12,290 nt of DNA. It comes from DASYAE01 sp036501535 (GTDB lineage: Bacteria > Actinomycetota > Actinomycetes > Streptomycetales > Catenulisporaceae). The stretch lies in assembly GCA_036501535.1 (NCBI GenBank), contig DASYAE010000009.1:1-12290 (forward strand), in the 5' to 3' direction. A program made the translations under genes and the position numbers. This document shows positions 1 to 5,819 of the stretch, in pieces. Numbering within the stretch: position 1 is the first letter of the stretch; every line of letters begins with the position of its first letter. The notes under the pieces were generated by a model. It was not told where the DNA came from. It saw only the letters and a list, made by a program, of their open reading frames with translations, and ran no database searches.

Positions 1-219
1 GATCGGGAAGCCCGGCTGGGTGATGTCCACACTGAGCGCAGGGTTCTTCATCGCATCGCGCAGATCGTGATATCGGCTGACGATCCAGGCGACCGAGCCG
101 TCGTCGAGCAGTACTCGTTGTGGCGGCTCTCCGCGCAACTGCGTGTACCGGTCGGGTGGCAGCATCGGGCAGGACCGGGGCATCGGCCAGGTCAGAAGGT
201 CGACCTCTGTCTTGGGCAA
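1..219 (-). CDS. Cytochrome P450, N-terminal fragment (runs off window)
   Basis: The first 73 codons of a gene read towards position 1 and cut by the window edge. The translation carries features typical of the N-terminus of actinobacterial soluble P450s: a Pro/Cys-rich lead (PMPRSCPMLPPDRYTQLR, residues 13-30), an Arg-Val-Leu strand followed by DDGSVAWIVSRYHDLRDAM (about 39-57) and a NPALSVD...QPGFP stretch (59-72). These match the A-helix, beta-1 and B-helix region of CYP105-like enzymes. The haem-binding Cys motif and I-helix lie outside the window. The start is TTG at 217-219, chosen because AAGGAGG (225-231) lies five bases upstream; no ATG or GTG fits the conserved N-terminus. It follows the MFS exporter gene by 75 bp on the same strand, so the two are probably co-transcribed and the P450 is probably a tailoring oxygenase for an exported metabolite. 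The substrate cannot be told from this fragment. Confidence 0.85.
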   Translation of the reverse strand, partial: MPKTEVDLLTWPMPRSCPMLPPDRYTQLRGEPPQRVLLDDGSVAWIVSRYHDLRDAMKNPALSVDITQPGFPI

Positions 220-245
220 CCTTGCCTCCTTCGTCAGACGGGGAC

Positions 246-281
246 GGCCGACGGCGCGCCGAAAAGGGCGCGCCGTCGGCC
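246..281 (-). terminator. 15-bp perfect hairpin between MFS and P450 genes
   Basis: Perfect inverted repeat: GGCCGACGGCGCGCC (246-260) pairs with 267-281, with a six-base loop. It starts 14 bases past the exporter stop codon. There is no T-run after it on the minus strand, and the P450 ribosome binding site begins only 14 bases beyond it, leaving no room for a separate promoter. It could be a terminator that allows partial readthrough, or an RNA-stabilising intercistronic stem. The structure is seen directly; the role is inferred. Confidence 0.6.
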
Positions 282-294
282 AAGGCGATATGCG

Positions 295-1767
295 CTACGT
301 GACCGCTGGGGCCGGCTGCGGCTCGGGCAGCAGCTGCACAGCGATGGCGACGGCGAGGGTGAACAGGGCCAGCACGGCGGCGCTCCACTCGAAAGCGTGC
401 GCGTAGGCAAGGGAATGCACCGGCGCGTCCCCCAGAACCCCGAAGAACACGACACCGATGGCCGCGACGCCCAGGGAGTTCCCGCCCTCCTGCGCTGTGG
501 AGAGCACACCCGCCGCGGCCGCCGCGTGGTGCGGTGAGACGCCGGCCAGCACGGTCGGGGTGACCGGGTTGGCGAAAAGGGCCATACCCGCGCCCGCGAC
601 GGCCAGCCCCGGCATCACCCAAGGCGCGTGCCCTGATATGCCGACCGCGTGTACGGCCACGACCATCAGAGCATAGCCGAGGGAGACCACCAGTGCCCCG
701 AGGGTGAGCACCTGTCTGCCCATATGGGCAGCGATCCTCGGCGCGACGAAGGCCGCGGGGACGTAGCCGATGCCGAGGCCGGCGAAGACGAGGCCGGAGC
801 CCAGCGGGGTCAGGCCCTGCCCCTCCTGCAGGTAGAGGGCGAACACCAGCATGAACGAGGCCATCGCGGCGAAGAAGCCGAGGATGATCGAGACGCCGAC
901 CGAGAAGGCCCGCTCCCGGAACAGGCACGGCGAGATCAGCGGCGCCCGGCCGGTGCGCTCCAGCCGGCTCTGCCGCAGCGCGAACAGGACCAGCAGCGGG
1001 ACCGAGGTGGCCAGGGCCGCCCAGGTCCAGCCCGGCCAGCCCTGCTCCCGGCCCTCGATCAGCGGGACGACGAGGGCCAGCAGGCCCAGCGCGCCGAGCA
1101 GCGCCCCGAGCACGTCGAGGCCCTGCCGCCCGCTGCCGCGGGACTCGGGGATGAACCTGCGCATCAGCAGCAGCGAGGCGGTTCCGATCGGCACGCTGAC
1201 CAGGAAGATGGAGCGCCAGCCCAGCCCGGCGATGTCCAGCCGGATCATGGTGCCGCCGATGAGCTGGCCGAAGGTGGCGCTGATGCCCATGGCCAGCGCG
1301 AACGCCGTGAACGCGCGGATCCGCTGCGGCCCGCTGAAGGCGGTGTTGATGATCGCCAGCATCTGCGGGGTCATCACCGCCGCGCCGACGCCCTGCACGA
1401 CGCGCGCGGCGATCAGCACGCCCGCCGTCGGGGCCAGACCGGCCGCCAGCGAGGCCAGCGTGAACAGGACCATGCCGAGCGCGAAGGCCCGGCGCCGGCC
1501 GTACAGGTCGCCCAGCCGTCCGGCGGTGACCATGCCGGCCGAGTAGGCGAGGTTGAACACGGACACGACGAACTCGATGGCTGCGTTGCTGGCGTGCAGG
1601 TCCGCATGGATGGACGGGACGGCGACGTTGACCCCGAAGAAGTCCAGCCCGACCATGAGCATGCCCGACACCACGATCAGCATGCGAATCAGGGCCCGGG
1701 CGTTCATGCCCTCTTCGGCGGGCGGCGCCGGGGGCGCGAGGGAGAGTACGTTTTCTTCGACCGACAT
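295..1767 (-). CDS. DHA2-type (14-TM) MFS drug/metabolite exporter
   Basis: A 490-residue integral membrane protein of the major facilitator superfamily, EmrB/QacA (DHA2) type, expected to export a small molecule by proton antiport. A short hydrophilic N-terminus (1-25) leads into TM1. The motif after TM1 is LDFFGVNVAVPSI (41-53), and the loop 2-3 motif A is GRLGDLYGRRR (83-93). The sequence VVPLIEGREQGWPGW in the central loop and a total length near 490 are typical of DHA2 members. The C-terminus (EPQPAPAVT) is cytosolic. The start chosen is ATG at 1765-1767, with a GGGAG-type Shine-Dalgarno about eight bases upstream. The frame stays open for 93 more codons upstream, but that part is basic, repeat-derived and unlike any MFS N-terminus. 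The gene lies between a SnoaL-like gene and a P450 on the same strand, suggesting export or self-resistance for a biosynthetic product. Substrate unknown. Confidence 0.93.
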   Translation of the reverse strand: MSVEENVLSLAPPAPPAEEGMNARALIRMLIVVSGMLMVGLDFFGVNVAVPSIHADLHASNAAIEFVVSVFNLAYSAGMVTAGRLGDLYGRRRAFALGMVLFTLASLAAGLAPTAGVLIAARVVQGVGAAVMTPQMLAIINTAFSGPQRIRAFTAFALAMGISATFGQLIGGTMIRLDIAGLGWRSIFLVSVPIGTASLLLMRRFIPESRGSGRQGLDVLGALLGALGLLALVVPLIEGREQGWPGWTWAALATSVPLLVLFALRQSRLERTGRAPLISPCLFRERAFSVGVSIILGFFAAMASFMLVFALYLQEGQGLTPLGSGLVFAGLGIGYVPAAFVAPRIAAHMGRQVLTLGALVVSLGYALMVVAVHAVGISGHAPWVMPGLAVAGAGMALFANPVTPTVLAGVSPHHAAAAAGVLSTAQEGGNSLGVAAIGVVFFGVLGDAPVHSLAYAHAFEWSAAVLALFTLAVAIAVQLLPEPQPAPAVT

Positions 1768-1908
1768 CAGGGGACTCCCGATCAATGTGCTCGGCAGGTG
1801 GGGACGGGACGACGAGAGGGCGACGCGGACGCGCGACCGGAAGCGAGCGCGCCTGACCGCCGGGGCTGCGAGCAGCGGACTCCCGGCGGTGCCCCCGTGC
1901 GAACGACG

Positions 1909-1970
1909 CGGCGAATCCGGCGGTCGACGCGGGCGTTGGTCGGAACCCGCGTCGCCCACCGGATTCGCCG
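1909..1970. other. Nested inverted repeat (12 bp outer, 8 bp inner stem)
   Basis: Outer arms CGGCGAATCCGG (1909-1920) and CCGGATTCGCCG (1959-1970) are perfectly complementary. Inside, GACGCGGG (1926-1933) pairs perfectly with CCCGCGTC (1946-1953). The two stems are separated by a symmetrical 5-nt internal loop and capped by a 12-nt loop. On the minus strand this is 3' of the SnoaL-like gene and 5' of the exporter. It could be a terminator without a T-run, a leader RNA structure of the exporter or a protein-binding site. Confidence 0.65.
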
Positions 1971-1977
1971 GCGAACG

Positions 1978-2060
1978 GTGATTCACGCTGTGCTGATTCA
2001 GGCGGTGCTGATTCACACGACGCTGATTCGCACCGTGCTGATCCACACCATGCTCAGCAC
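1978..2060. repeat. Tandem array of 15-bp imperfect repeats
   Basis: Four adjacent 15-bp units with consensus GTGCTGATTCACACS occupy 1990-2004, 2005-2019, 2020-2034 and 2035-2049. A 12-bp partial unit precedes them (1978-1989) and a decayed unit follows (from 2050). The units differ at a few positions each, so this is not a recent slippage product. The exact 15-bp period places copies about 1.5 helical turns apart. It lies 210-290 bp upstream of the exporter start and just 3' of the SnoaL-like gene. Read as protein on the minus strand it gives an artificial Asn-Gln-His-rich stretch, so I treat it as non-coding and possibly regulatory. Confidence 0.8.
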
Positions 2061-2153
2061 CCGGATCTCCCCCGGGAGACGCCAGGACGGCCGAGCGACA
2101 GTGTCATAGGATGCTGATAAGCGTGCTGATGACCGGGAACTGCGCGGCCGGGC

Positions 2154-2558
2154 TCAGGCCAGCGGCGCGATGCCCAGCGCCTCGAGCATGGCGGCCGGCG
2201 CCTTGTCCACGAACTGGAAGTCGCGCTGCATGCGGCCCCTCGGGTCCAGCGTGACCACCTGCGTGCCGACGACCTCGGGCTCCGTGCCGCCGGCGGGCGT
2301 CATCTCCCAGGTGTACCGGACCGCCTCGTGGTTGCTGTCCACCTTGGCCACCCGGAAGGTGTAGCCCTGCGTGGCGAACACGTCGTACGCCTCCGTCACG
2401 GCGTCCTCGATGCCCTGCAGGCCGTGGAACTCGGCGACCGAGTTCTTGTAGAGGGCGTCCGGCGCCCAGATCTCGGCGATGACCTCGCGGCGCGTTTCGG
2501 CGTCCGGTTCGGACCAGCTCGCGACGTACTTCTCGACGATTGCCTCGACGTCACTCAT
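2154..2558 (-). CDS. SnoaL/NTF2-like small alpha+beta barrel protein
   Basis: A 134-residue cytosolic protein with the layout of the NTF2-like/SnoaL superfamily: an N-terminal helix pair (IVEKYVASWSEPDAETRREV, 7-26), the WAPDALYKN strand-turn with FHGLQGIEDAV (about 32-55), and a run of beta strands containing AVRYTWEMTPAGG and EVVGTQVVTLDPRGRMQRDFQFV, ending in a short helix. Length matches the single-domain family. Members include polyketide cyclases, isomerases, hydratases and proteins of unknown role; I cannot assign a reaction. The start is ATG at 2556-2558 with GAGGAG (2566-2571) seven bases upstream; the longer frame from 2594 lacks such a site. It lies upstream of the exporter and P450 on the same strand, which fits a biosynthetic role. 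Confidence 0.85.
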   Translation of the reverse strand: MSDVEAIVEKYVASWSEPDAETRREVIAEIWAPDALYKNSVAEFHGLQGIEDAVTEAYDVFATQGYTFRVAKVDSNHEAVRYTWEMTPAGGTEPEVVGTQVVTLDPRGRMQRDFQFVDKAPAAMLEALGIAPLA

Positions 2559-2916
2559 CAGAGTGCTCCTCGTACCGGTGGTAGCAGTGTTCAACGGGGC
2601 GCGACGTCAGCGCTTTCTGTGTTCAAGCTTGGCATCGGGATCGGAATCGCGTCGATTACCCCCGGGGTAATAAAAGCCACGCCGTATCCGCGCCCGCCCC
2701 CGCGCCGCCGGGCGCCCACCGCCGGACCTGCGGCGGGGAATGTCAGCGGGGCGTCAGAGAGCCCGACCTATGGTTGCAACGAGTTGTGACGCACACGCCC
2801 GGGGGGGGTTCGGCCACGCCCGCGCGCAGTCATCAGCGCAGTCCGCACAAGGCACGACGCACAGCGGACCAATGCGCGATCCATCGCAGAGCACTCCATC
2901 GAGCAGAAGGGCAGTC
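2559..2916. other. 358-bp divergent intergenic region
   Basis: Separates the minus-strand SnoaL-like gene from the plus-strand acyltransferase. It contains the palindrome at 2655-2671, an 8-bp palindrome GTTGCAAC (2773-2780), and an eight-base G run at about 2803-2810. I see no open frame with coding character; the acyltransferase frame extends upstream to 2740, but that extension is unlike the family N-terminus. No clear sigma-70 type hexamer pair was found for either gene, so promoters here are unassigned. Confidence 0.5.
2655..2671. promoter_or_regulatory. 17-bp palindrome, candidate operator
   Basis: ATTACCCC (2655-2662), one central C, then GGGGTAAT (2664-2671): a perfect 8-bp inverted repeat with AT-rich ends in a very GC-rich region. 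It lies 97 bp from the SnoaL-like start and 246 bp from the acyltransferase start. This size and symmetry suit a dimeric TetR, MarR or GntR-type regulator. No such regulator gene is in the window, so the binding protein is unknown. Confidence 0.5.
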
Positions 2917-4149
2917 ATGACCGCATACGCTCCAGCCGCCTCAGCGGCTCCAGCGACTCCAGCCGCTCCGACCGCCGCCGGGCGCGGCGCCGCCTCGCGG
3001 CTGCCGTCGCTGACCGGGCTGCGGTTCTTCGCCGCGGCGCTCGTGTTCCTGTTCCACAGCAGCCGGATCATCCCTCCGCTGACCCCGTTCCACGGCGCGA
3101 CGGCGCACTGGTACATGACCGTGTGCACCGAGGGGGGCTGGGTCGGCGTCTCGTTCTTCTTCATCCTCAGCGGGTTCGTGCTGACGTGGGTGGCCAAGCC
3201 GACGGACCGGGCCCGCCGGTTCTGGCGGCGCCGGCTGACCAAGCTCTACCCGAACCACATCGTCACCTTCGTGGTGACCACGGTCCTGCTCAGCGTATCA
3301 ATCCCCTGGTGGCGCTGGCTGCCGAACCTGCTGCTCGTGCAGTCCTGGTTCCCGGACACGCACCTCGACATCGTGTTCAGCGTGGACCAGCCGAGCTGGT
3401 CGCTGTCCTGCGAGATCGTGTTCTACCTCTGCTTCCCGCTGCTCTACCGGCAGCTGCTCAGGATCGCGCCGGAGCGGCTGTGGACGTGGGCCGGCGCGAT
3501 GGTGGCGGCGATCGTCGCGGCCGCCACGTTCGCCCAGTTCGCCCTGCCCAGCACGCCCGCCGGCATGGTCCCCGGCCAGCCGGTCTTCCCCGCCTCGCAG
3601 TGGCAGGTCTGGTTCGTCTACGCCTTCCCGCCGGTCCGCATGCTCGAGTTCGTCCTCGGCATGCTGCTGGCCCGGATCGTGCTGGCCGGCCGCTGGATCA
3701 AGCTGCCGCTGGCACCCGTGCTCCTGCTCGTCTTCGGGTCCTATGCCGCCGCGTACGCAGTGCCCTGGGTCTACTCCGCGGTCGCCGTGTGCGTCGTCCC
3801 GCTCGCGCTGCTCATCCCGACCGTCGCGACGATCGACATCCACGGCAGGCGCTCCCCGTTCAGCGGCGTGGTCCTGGTCTGGCTCGGCGAGATCTCCTTC
3901 GCATTCTACCTGGTGCACGGGATCTGCATCGCCTTCGTGCGCTCCAAGGTGGGCTACGCGGTCTTCGGCTCGTGGACCGCGGCGGGCATGGTGCTGCTGC
4001 CCTTCGCAATGGCCGTAGTCGGCGCCTGGCTCCTGAACTCCCTCGTCGAGAAGCCGATGATGAAGTACGTCAGCAGGCCCGCCTCGGAGAGGCGCGCCCG
4101 GGCCGAAAGCGCCGCGGCCGGCCCGACTGACGGCGCCGCCGCCGCGTGA
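2917..4149 (+). CDS. Membrane acyltransferase, acyltransferase-3 (OafA/YrhL) family
   Basis: A 410-residue polytopic membrane protein that should move an acyl group, usually from acyl-CoA, to a hydroxyl on a sugar, cell-wall polymer or secondary metabolite. After an Ala/Pro-rich cytosolic tail (1-28) comes the family signature LPSLTGLRFFAA, with the likely catalytic His in LFHSS (His47). It is followed by GWVGVSFFFILSGFVLTW (74-91), the basic loop with the R-x(8-10)-H motif RRRLTKLYPNH (104-114), and PSWSLSCEIVFY (159-170, Glu166). The last segments contain WLGEISFAFYLVHG and end at VEKPMMKYV. About ten hydrophobic segments are visible. The start is ATG 2917 with AGAAGG (2905-2910) six bases upstream. 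Similar proteins decorate macrolides and ansamycins (MdmB and Asm19 type). Next to an exporter and P450 this is a likely tailoring enzyme, but a cell-surface O-acetylase is equally possible. Confidence 0.9.
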   Translation: MTAYAPAASAAPATPAAPTAAGRGAASRLPSLTGLRFFAAALVFLFHSSRIIPPLTPFHGATAHWYMTVCTEGGWVGVSFFFILSGFVLTWVAKPTDRARRFWRRRLTKLYPNHIVTFVVTTVLLSVSIPWWRWLPNLLLVQSWFPDTHLDIVFSVDQPSWSLSCEIVFYLCFPLLYRQLLRIAPERLWTWAGAMVAAIVAAATFAQFALPSTPAGMVPGQPVFPASQWQVWFVYAFPPVRMLEFVLGMLLARIVLAGRWIKLPLAPVLLLVFGSYAAAYAVPWVYSAVAVCVVPLALLIPTVATIDIHGRRSPFSGVVLVWLGEISFAFYLVHGICIAFVRSKVGYAVFGSWTAAGMVLLPFAMAVVGAWLLNSLVEKPMMKYVSRPASERRARAESAAAGPTDGAAAA

Positions 4150-4172
4150 ATCAATGCCCGCTCCAAGTAGCT

Positions 4173-4208
4173 CCGGTGGCCGTCGCAGCGCACTGTGACG
4201 GCCACCGG
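4173..4208. terminator. Bidirectional terminator hairpin between convergent genes
   Basis: CCGGTGGCCGTC (4173-4184) is perfectly complementary to GACGGCCACCGG (4197-4208). The stem continues through a G-U pair and CAG/CTG to a four-base loop (4189-4192), giving 16 pairs. It lies 23 bp after the acyltransferase stop and 14 bp after the stop of the convergent nSTAND gene, so it can serve both. No T-run is present, as is common in actinobacteria. Confidence 0.8.
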
Positions 4209-4222
4209 GTTGCCGGGCAGGC

Positions 4223-5659
4223 CTATGCGCACGGGGGGCTGAACGGGAGTTCGGGGACGTAGAGCTGCCATCGCGGCGCGGTGAGGTTGCCGGCGGTCGT
4301 GGCGCAGATCCGTGCTTTGGCCTGGCCGATGTCCAGGGCGGTCAACTCGATGGTGTGGTCGTCGCTGGCGCTCGCCAGGACCCGGCCGTCCGGGCTGAAC
4401 GCGGCGTTGTCGATGGCCGCGGTGGGGCCGGTCAGCTGGCCGCGGGCGGTGGGATCGGCAGGATCGGCGACGTCCCAGAGCCGGACCGTGCCGTCGGCGC
4501 CGGCGCTGGCGAGCACCTTCCCGTCGGGACTGAACGCGACCCCCTCCACCCGGTCGGTGTGGCCGAGCAGGACCGTGCCGGGCAGGGTGAGCGTGTTGCC
4601 CCGGCGGCGGCCCCAGGTCTGGCGCAGTGCGTGCGAGACCAGCGGCAGCGCCTTGTTGGCCTGGCCGGCCGCGTCGGCGACCACGCGGGCCAGCAGCGCG
4701 CTCTCCACCGCGCATCCGACCCGGGCGGCCGGCAGGCTCACCGCGCGGCGCAGTTCGTCGGTGGTCATCGGGCCGACCAGCAGCTGGCTGTCCCGCAGCG
4801 CCTCGACCAGATCAGGCTGCTGCGAGCAGTGCGGGTAGAAGTCGGCCCTGATGCCCAGCACCAGCCGGGTCCGGCTGTTGGCCGCGCGGGCCGCGGTAAG
4901 CAGTGCCGTGACGAACGCGGTGCGCTCCGCCCGGTCCTGGCAGAGGGTGAAGGCCTCTTCGAACTGGTCGACCACCAGGAGCAGGGGCATGTCGCCGGGG
5001 CGGCGGTCAAGGGCCTGCAACACGTTCAGGTGCAGCGCGAGCGGGTTGGCGGTGAGGTCCTGGTGCAGGGCGGTGACCGAGCCCTCGGTCCACGCGGACA
5101 GGCGCGCTGCGCACTGCTCCAGCGGATGCGCGCCCGGTGTGAACAGCAGCGTCGGCCAGTGCGCCTCGGCCGTCACCCGGGGAATGAGCCCGGCTCGCAG
5201 CAGCGACGACTTCCCGGAGCCGGAGGCGCCGAACACGGCGAGGAACGGCGCGGTCCGCACCCGGGCGAAGAGTTCGTCAGTGAGCTGCTCCCGGCCGAAG
5301 AAGCCCTCTGAGTCCTCGGCCTGGAACGAGCGCAGTCCGACGTAAGGACATCGCTCGTCCGGTTCCGCCGCACCGGGTTCGCCCGGCGGGCCGGCGAGTT
5401 CGGCCGATACATCCCGCCAGCGCTTCTCCCATTCGCCGGGATCGCCGTCGCAGACGCGCACATACGCCAGGGTCACCGCCAGGCTGGGCAGCCTCCGGCC
5501 GGCCGCCGCGTCGGCGAGCGTCGACCACGAGTAGTGCGCCCGCCCGGCGAGCTCGCGATAGGTGGGGTTGCCCGCTTTCTCGCGCAGCCGCCGCAGATCG
5601 GCGGCGAAGTCAGGCAACGGACCCGCTTCGGGATCCAACGGTCGTTCCGGTCGCGGCAC
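4223..5659 (-). CDS. Xre-type HTH / nSTAND1 NTPase / WD40 protein with a deleted propeller
   Basis: A 478-residue STAND-class NTPase, normally a signal-sensing oligomerising switch. Residues about 14-85 form the Xre-like helix-turn-helix region (FAADLRRLREKAGNPTYREL... GRRLPSLAVTLAYVRVCDGD). YVGLRSFQAEDSEGFFGRE (106-124) opens the NTPase; Walker A is GASGSGKSS (144-152, Lys150) and Walker B is LLLVVDQFEE (226-235). ALPLVSHALRQTW (337-349) is the usual block near the end of the NTPase core. At about residue 359 the sequence jumps from TLTL directly into a WD40 blade (GHTDRVEGVAFSPDGK), then one more degenerate blade and the family's typical tail (ICATTAGNLT...PELPFSPPCA, 451-478). Full-length relatives are usually 1,200 residues or more with about a dozen blades. 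The start is GTG at 5659, where the conserved PRPERPLDP begins, with a G-rich ribosome site upstream. The frame is intact, so it is a mini-form or a decaying allele. Confidence 0.85.
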   Translation of the reverse strand: MPRPERPLDPEAGPLPDFAADLRRLREKAGNPTYRELAGRAHYSWSTLADAAAGRRLPSLAVTLAYVRVCDGDPGEWEKRWRDVSAELAGPPGEPGAAEPDERCPYVGLRSFQAEDSEGFFGREQLTDELFARVRTAPFLAVFGASGSGKSSLLRAGLIPRVTAEAHWPTLLFTPGAHPLEQCAARLSAWTEGSVTALHQDLTANPLALHLNVLQALDRRPGDMPLLLVVDQFEEAFTLCQDRAERTAFVTALLTAARAANSRTRLVLGIRADFYPHCSQQPDLVEALRDSQLLVGPMTTDELRRAVSLPAARVGCAVESALLARVVADAAGQANKALPLVSHALRQTWGRRRGNTLTLPGTVLLGHTDRVEGVAFSPDGKVLASAGADGTVRLWDVADPADPTARGQLTGPTAAIDNAAFSPDGRVLASASDDHTIELTALDIGQAKARICATTAGNLTAPRWQLYVPELPFSPPCA

Positions 5660-5699
5660 GCTCAGTCCCCCCGATCCACACCCCGTCGTGGTGCCACCG

Positions 5700-5728
5700 A
5701 TTGTGCGGAACCCGTTGTGCGGTGTCCA
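5700..5728 (-). promoter_or_regulatory. Candidate sigma-70-like promoter of the nSTAND gene
   Basis: Reading the minus strand, TGGACA (5723-5728) is followed after 17 bases by CACAAT (5700-5705). These match the -35 and -10 consensus at five and four of six positions. The predicted transcript would start near 5692 and have a leader of about 33 bases before the GTG at 5659. The -35 element lies within the inverted repeat at 5714-5747. Confidence 0.45.
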
Positions 5729-5747
5729 GCCGCCGACACCGCACAAC
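5701..5747. promoter_or_regulatory. Operator candidate: three TTGTGCGG boxes, two in a 13-bp inverted repeat
   Basis: GTTGTGCGGTGTC (5714-5726) is perfectly complementary to GACACCGCACAAC (5735-5747) with an eight-base spacer. A further direct copy of TTGTGCGG stands at 5701-5708, 14 bp from the copy at 5715-5722. The cluster lies between the divergent nSTAND and CHAP genes and overlaps the nSTAND promoter candidate. A CTTTTCC stretch follows it on the plus strand, so it could alternatively be a terminator for antisense transcription, but the third box argues for protein binding. Confidence 0.6.
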
Positions 5748-5819
5748 TTTTCCGGAGTAGATCAGGGGGCGCAGTGCTGCTCGATCCGACACAGTGCTCG
5801 ATCAACTAGGAGGAATCCC

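Larger units (their letters stand above)
1768..2153 (-). other. 386-bp leader region between SnoaL-like and MFS genes
   Basis: No credible gene in either direction; open frames here lack composition or similarity typical of proteins. From the exporter start outwards it holds the exporter's Shine-Dalgarno (about 1775-1780), about 130 bp of plain GC-rich DNA, a nested hairpin (1909-1970), a 15-bp tandem repeat array (1978-2060), and two more copies of the repeat core (ATGCTGAT at 2111-2118, GTGCTGAT at 2123-2130). I see no convincing -35/-10 pair for the exporter. Its length and structure suggest a regulated leader or an operator region. Confidence 0.55.

Noticed and set aside
1768..2046. 93-residue N-terminal extension of the exporter
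   Set aside because: It translates the tandem repeats and hairpin into Asn/Gln/His and Arg-rich sequence absent from MFS proteins, and a ribosome site supports ATG 1767.
1978..2060. CRISPR array
   Set aside because: Units are contiguous 15-mers with no unique spacers and there are no cas genes.
649..2109. 486-codon plus-strand frame across the exporter
   Set aside because: A shadow of the MFS gene with low-complexity Asp/Glu/Arg/Gln composition.
2740..2916. 59-residue N-terminal extension of the acyltransferase
   Set aside because: No ribosome site at the upstream ATGs and the sequence is not membrane- or signal-like; ATG 2917 has AGAAGG well placed.
5714..5750. Rho-independent terminator on the plus strand
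   Set aside because: The stem and following CTTTTCC fit, but no plus-strand gene ends before it, and the extra direct TTGTGCGG copy and overlap with a promoter favour an operator.
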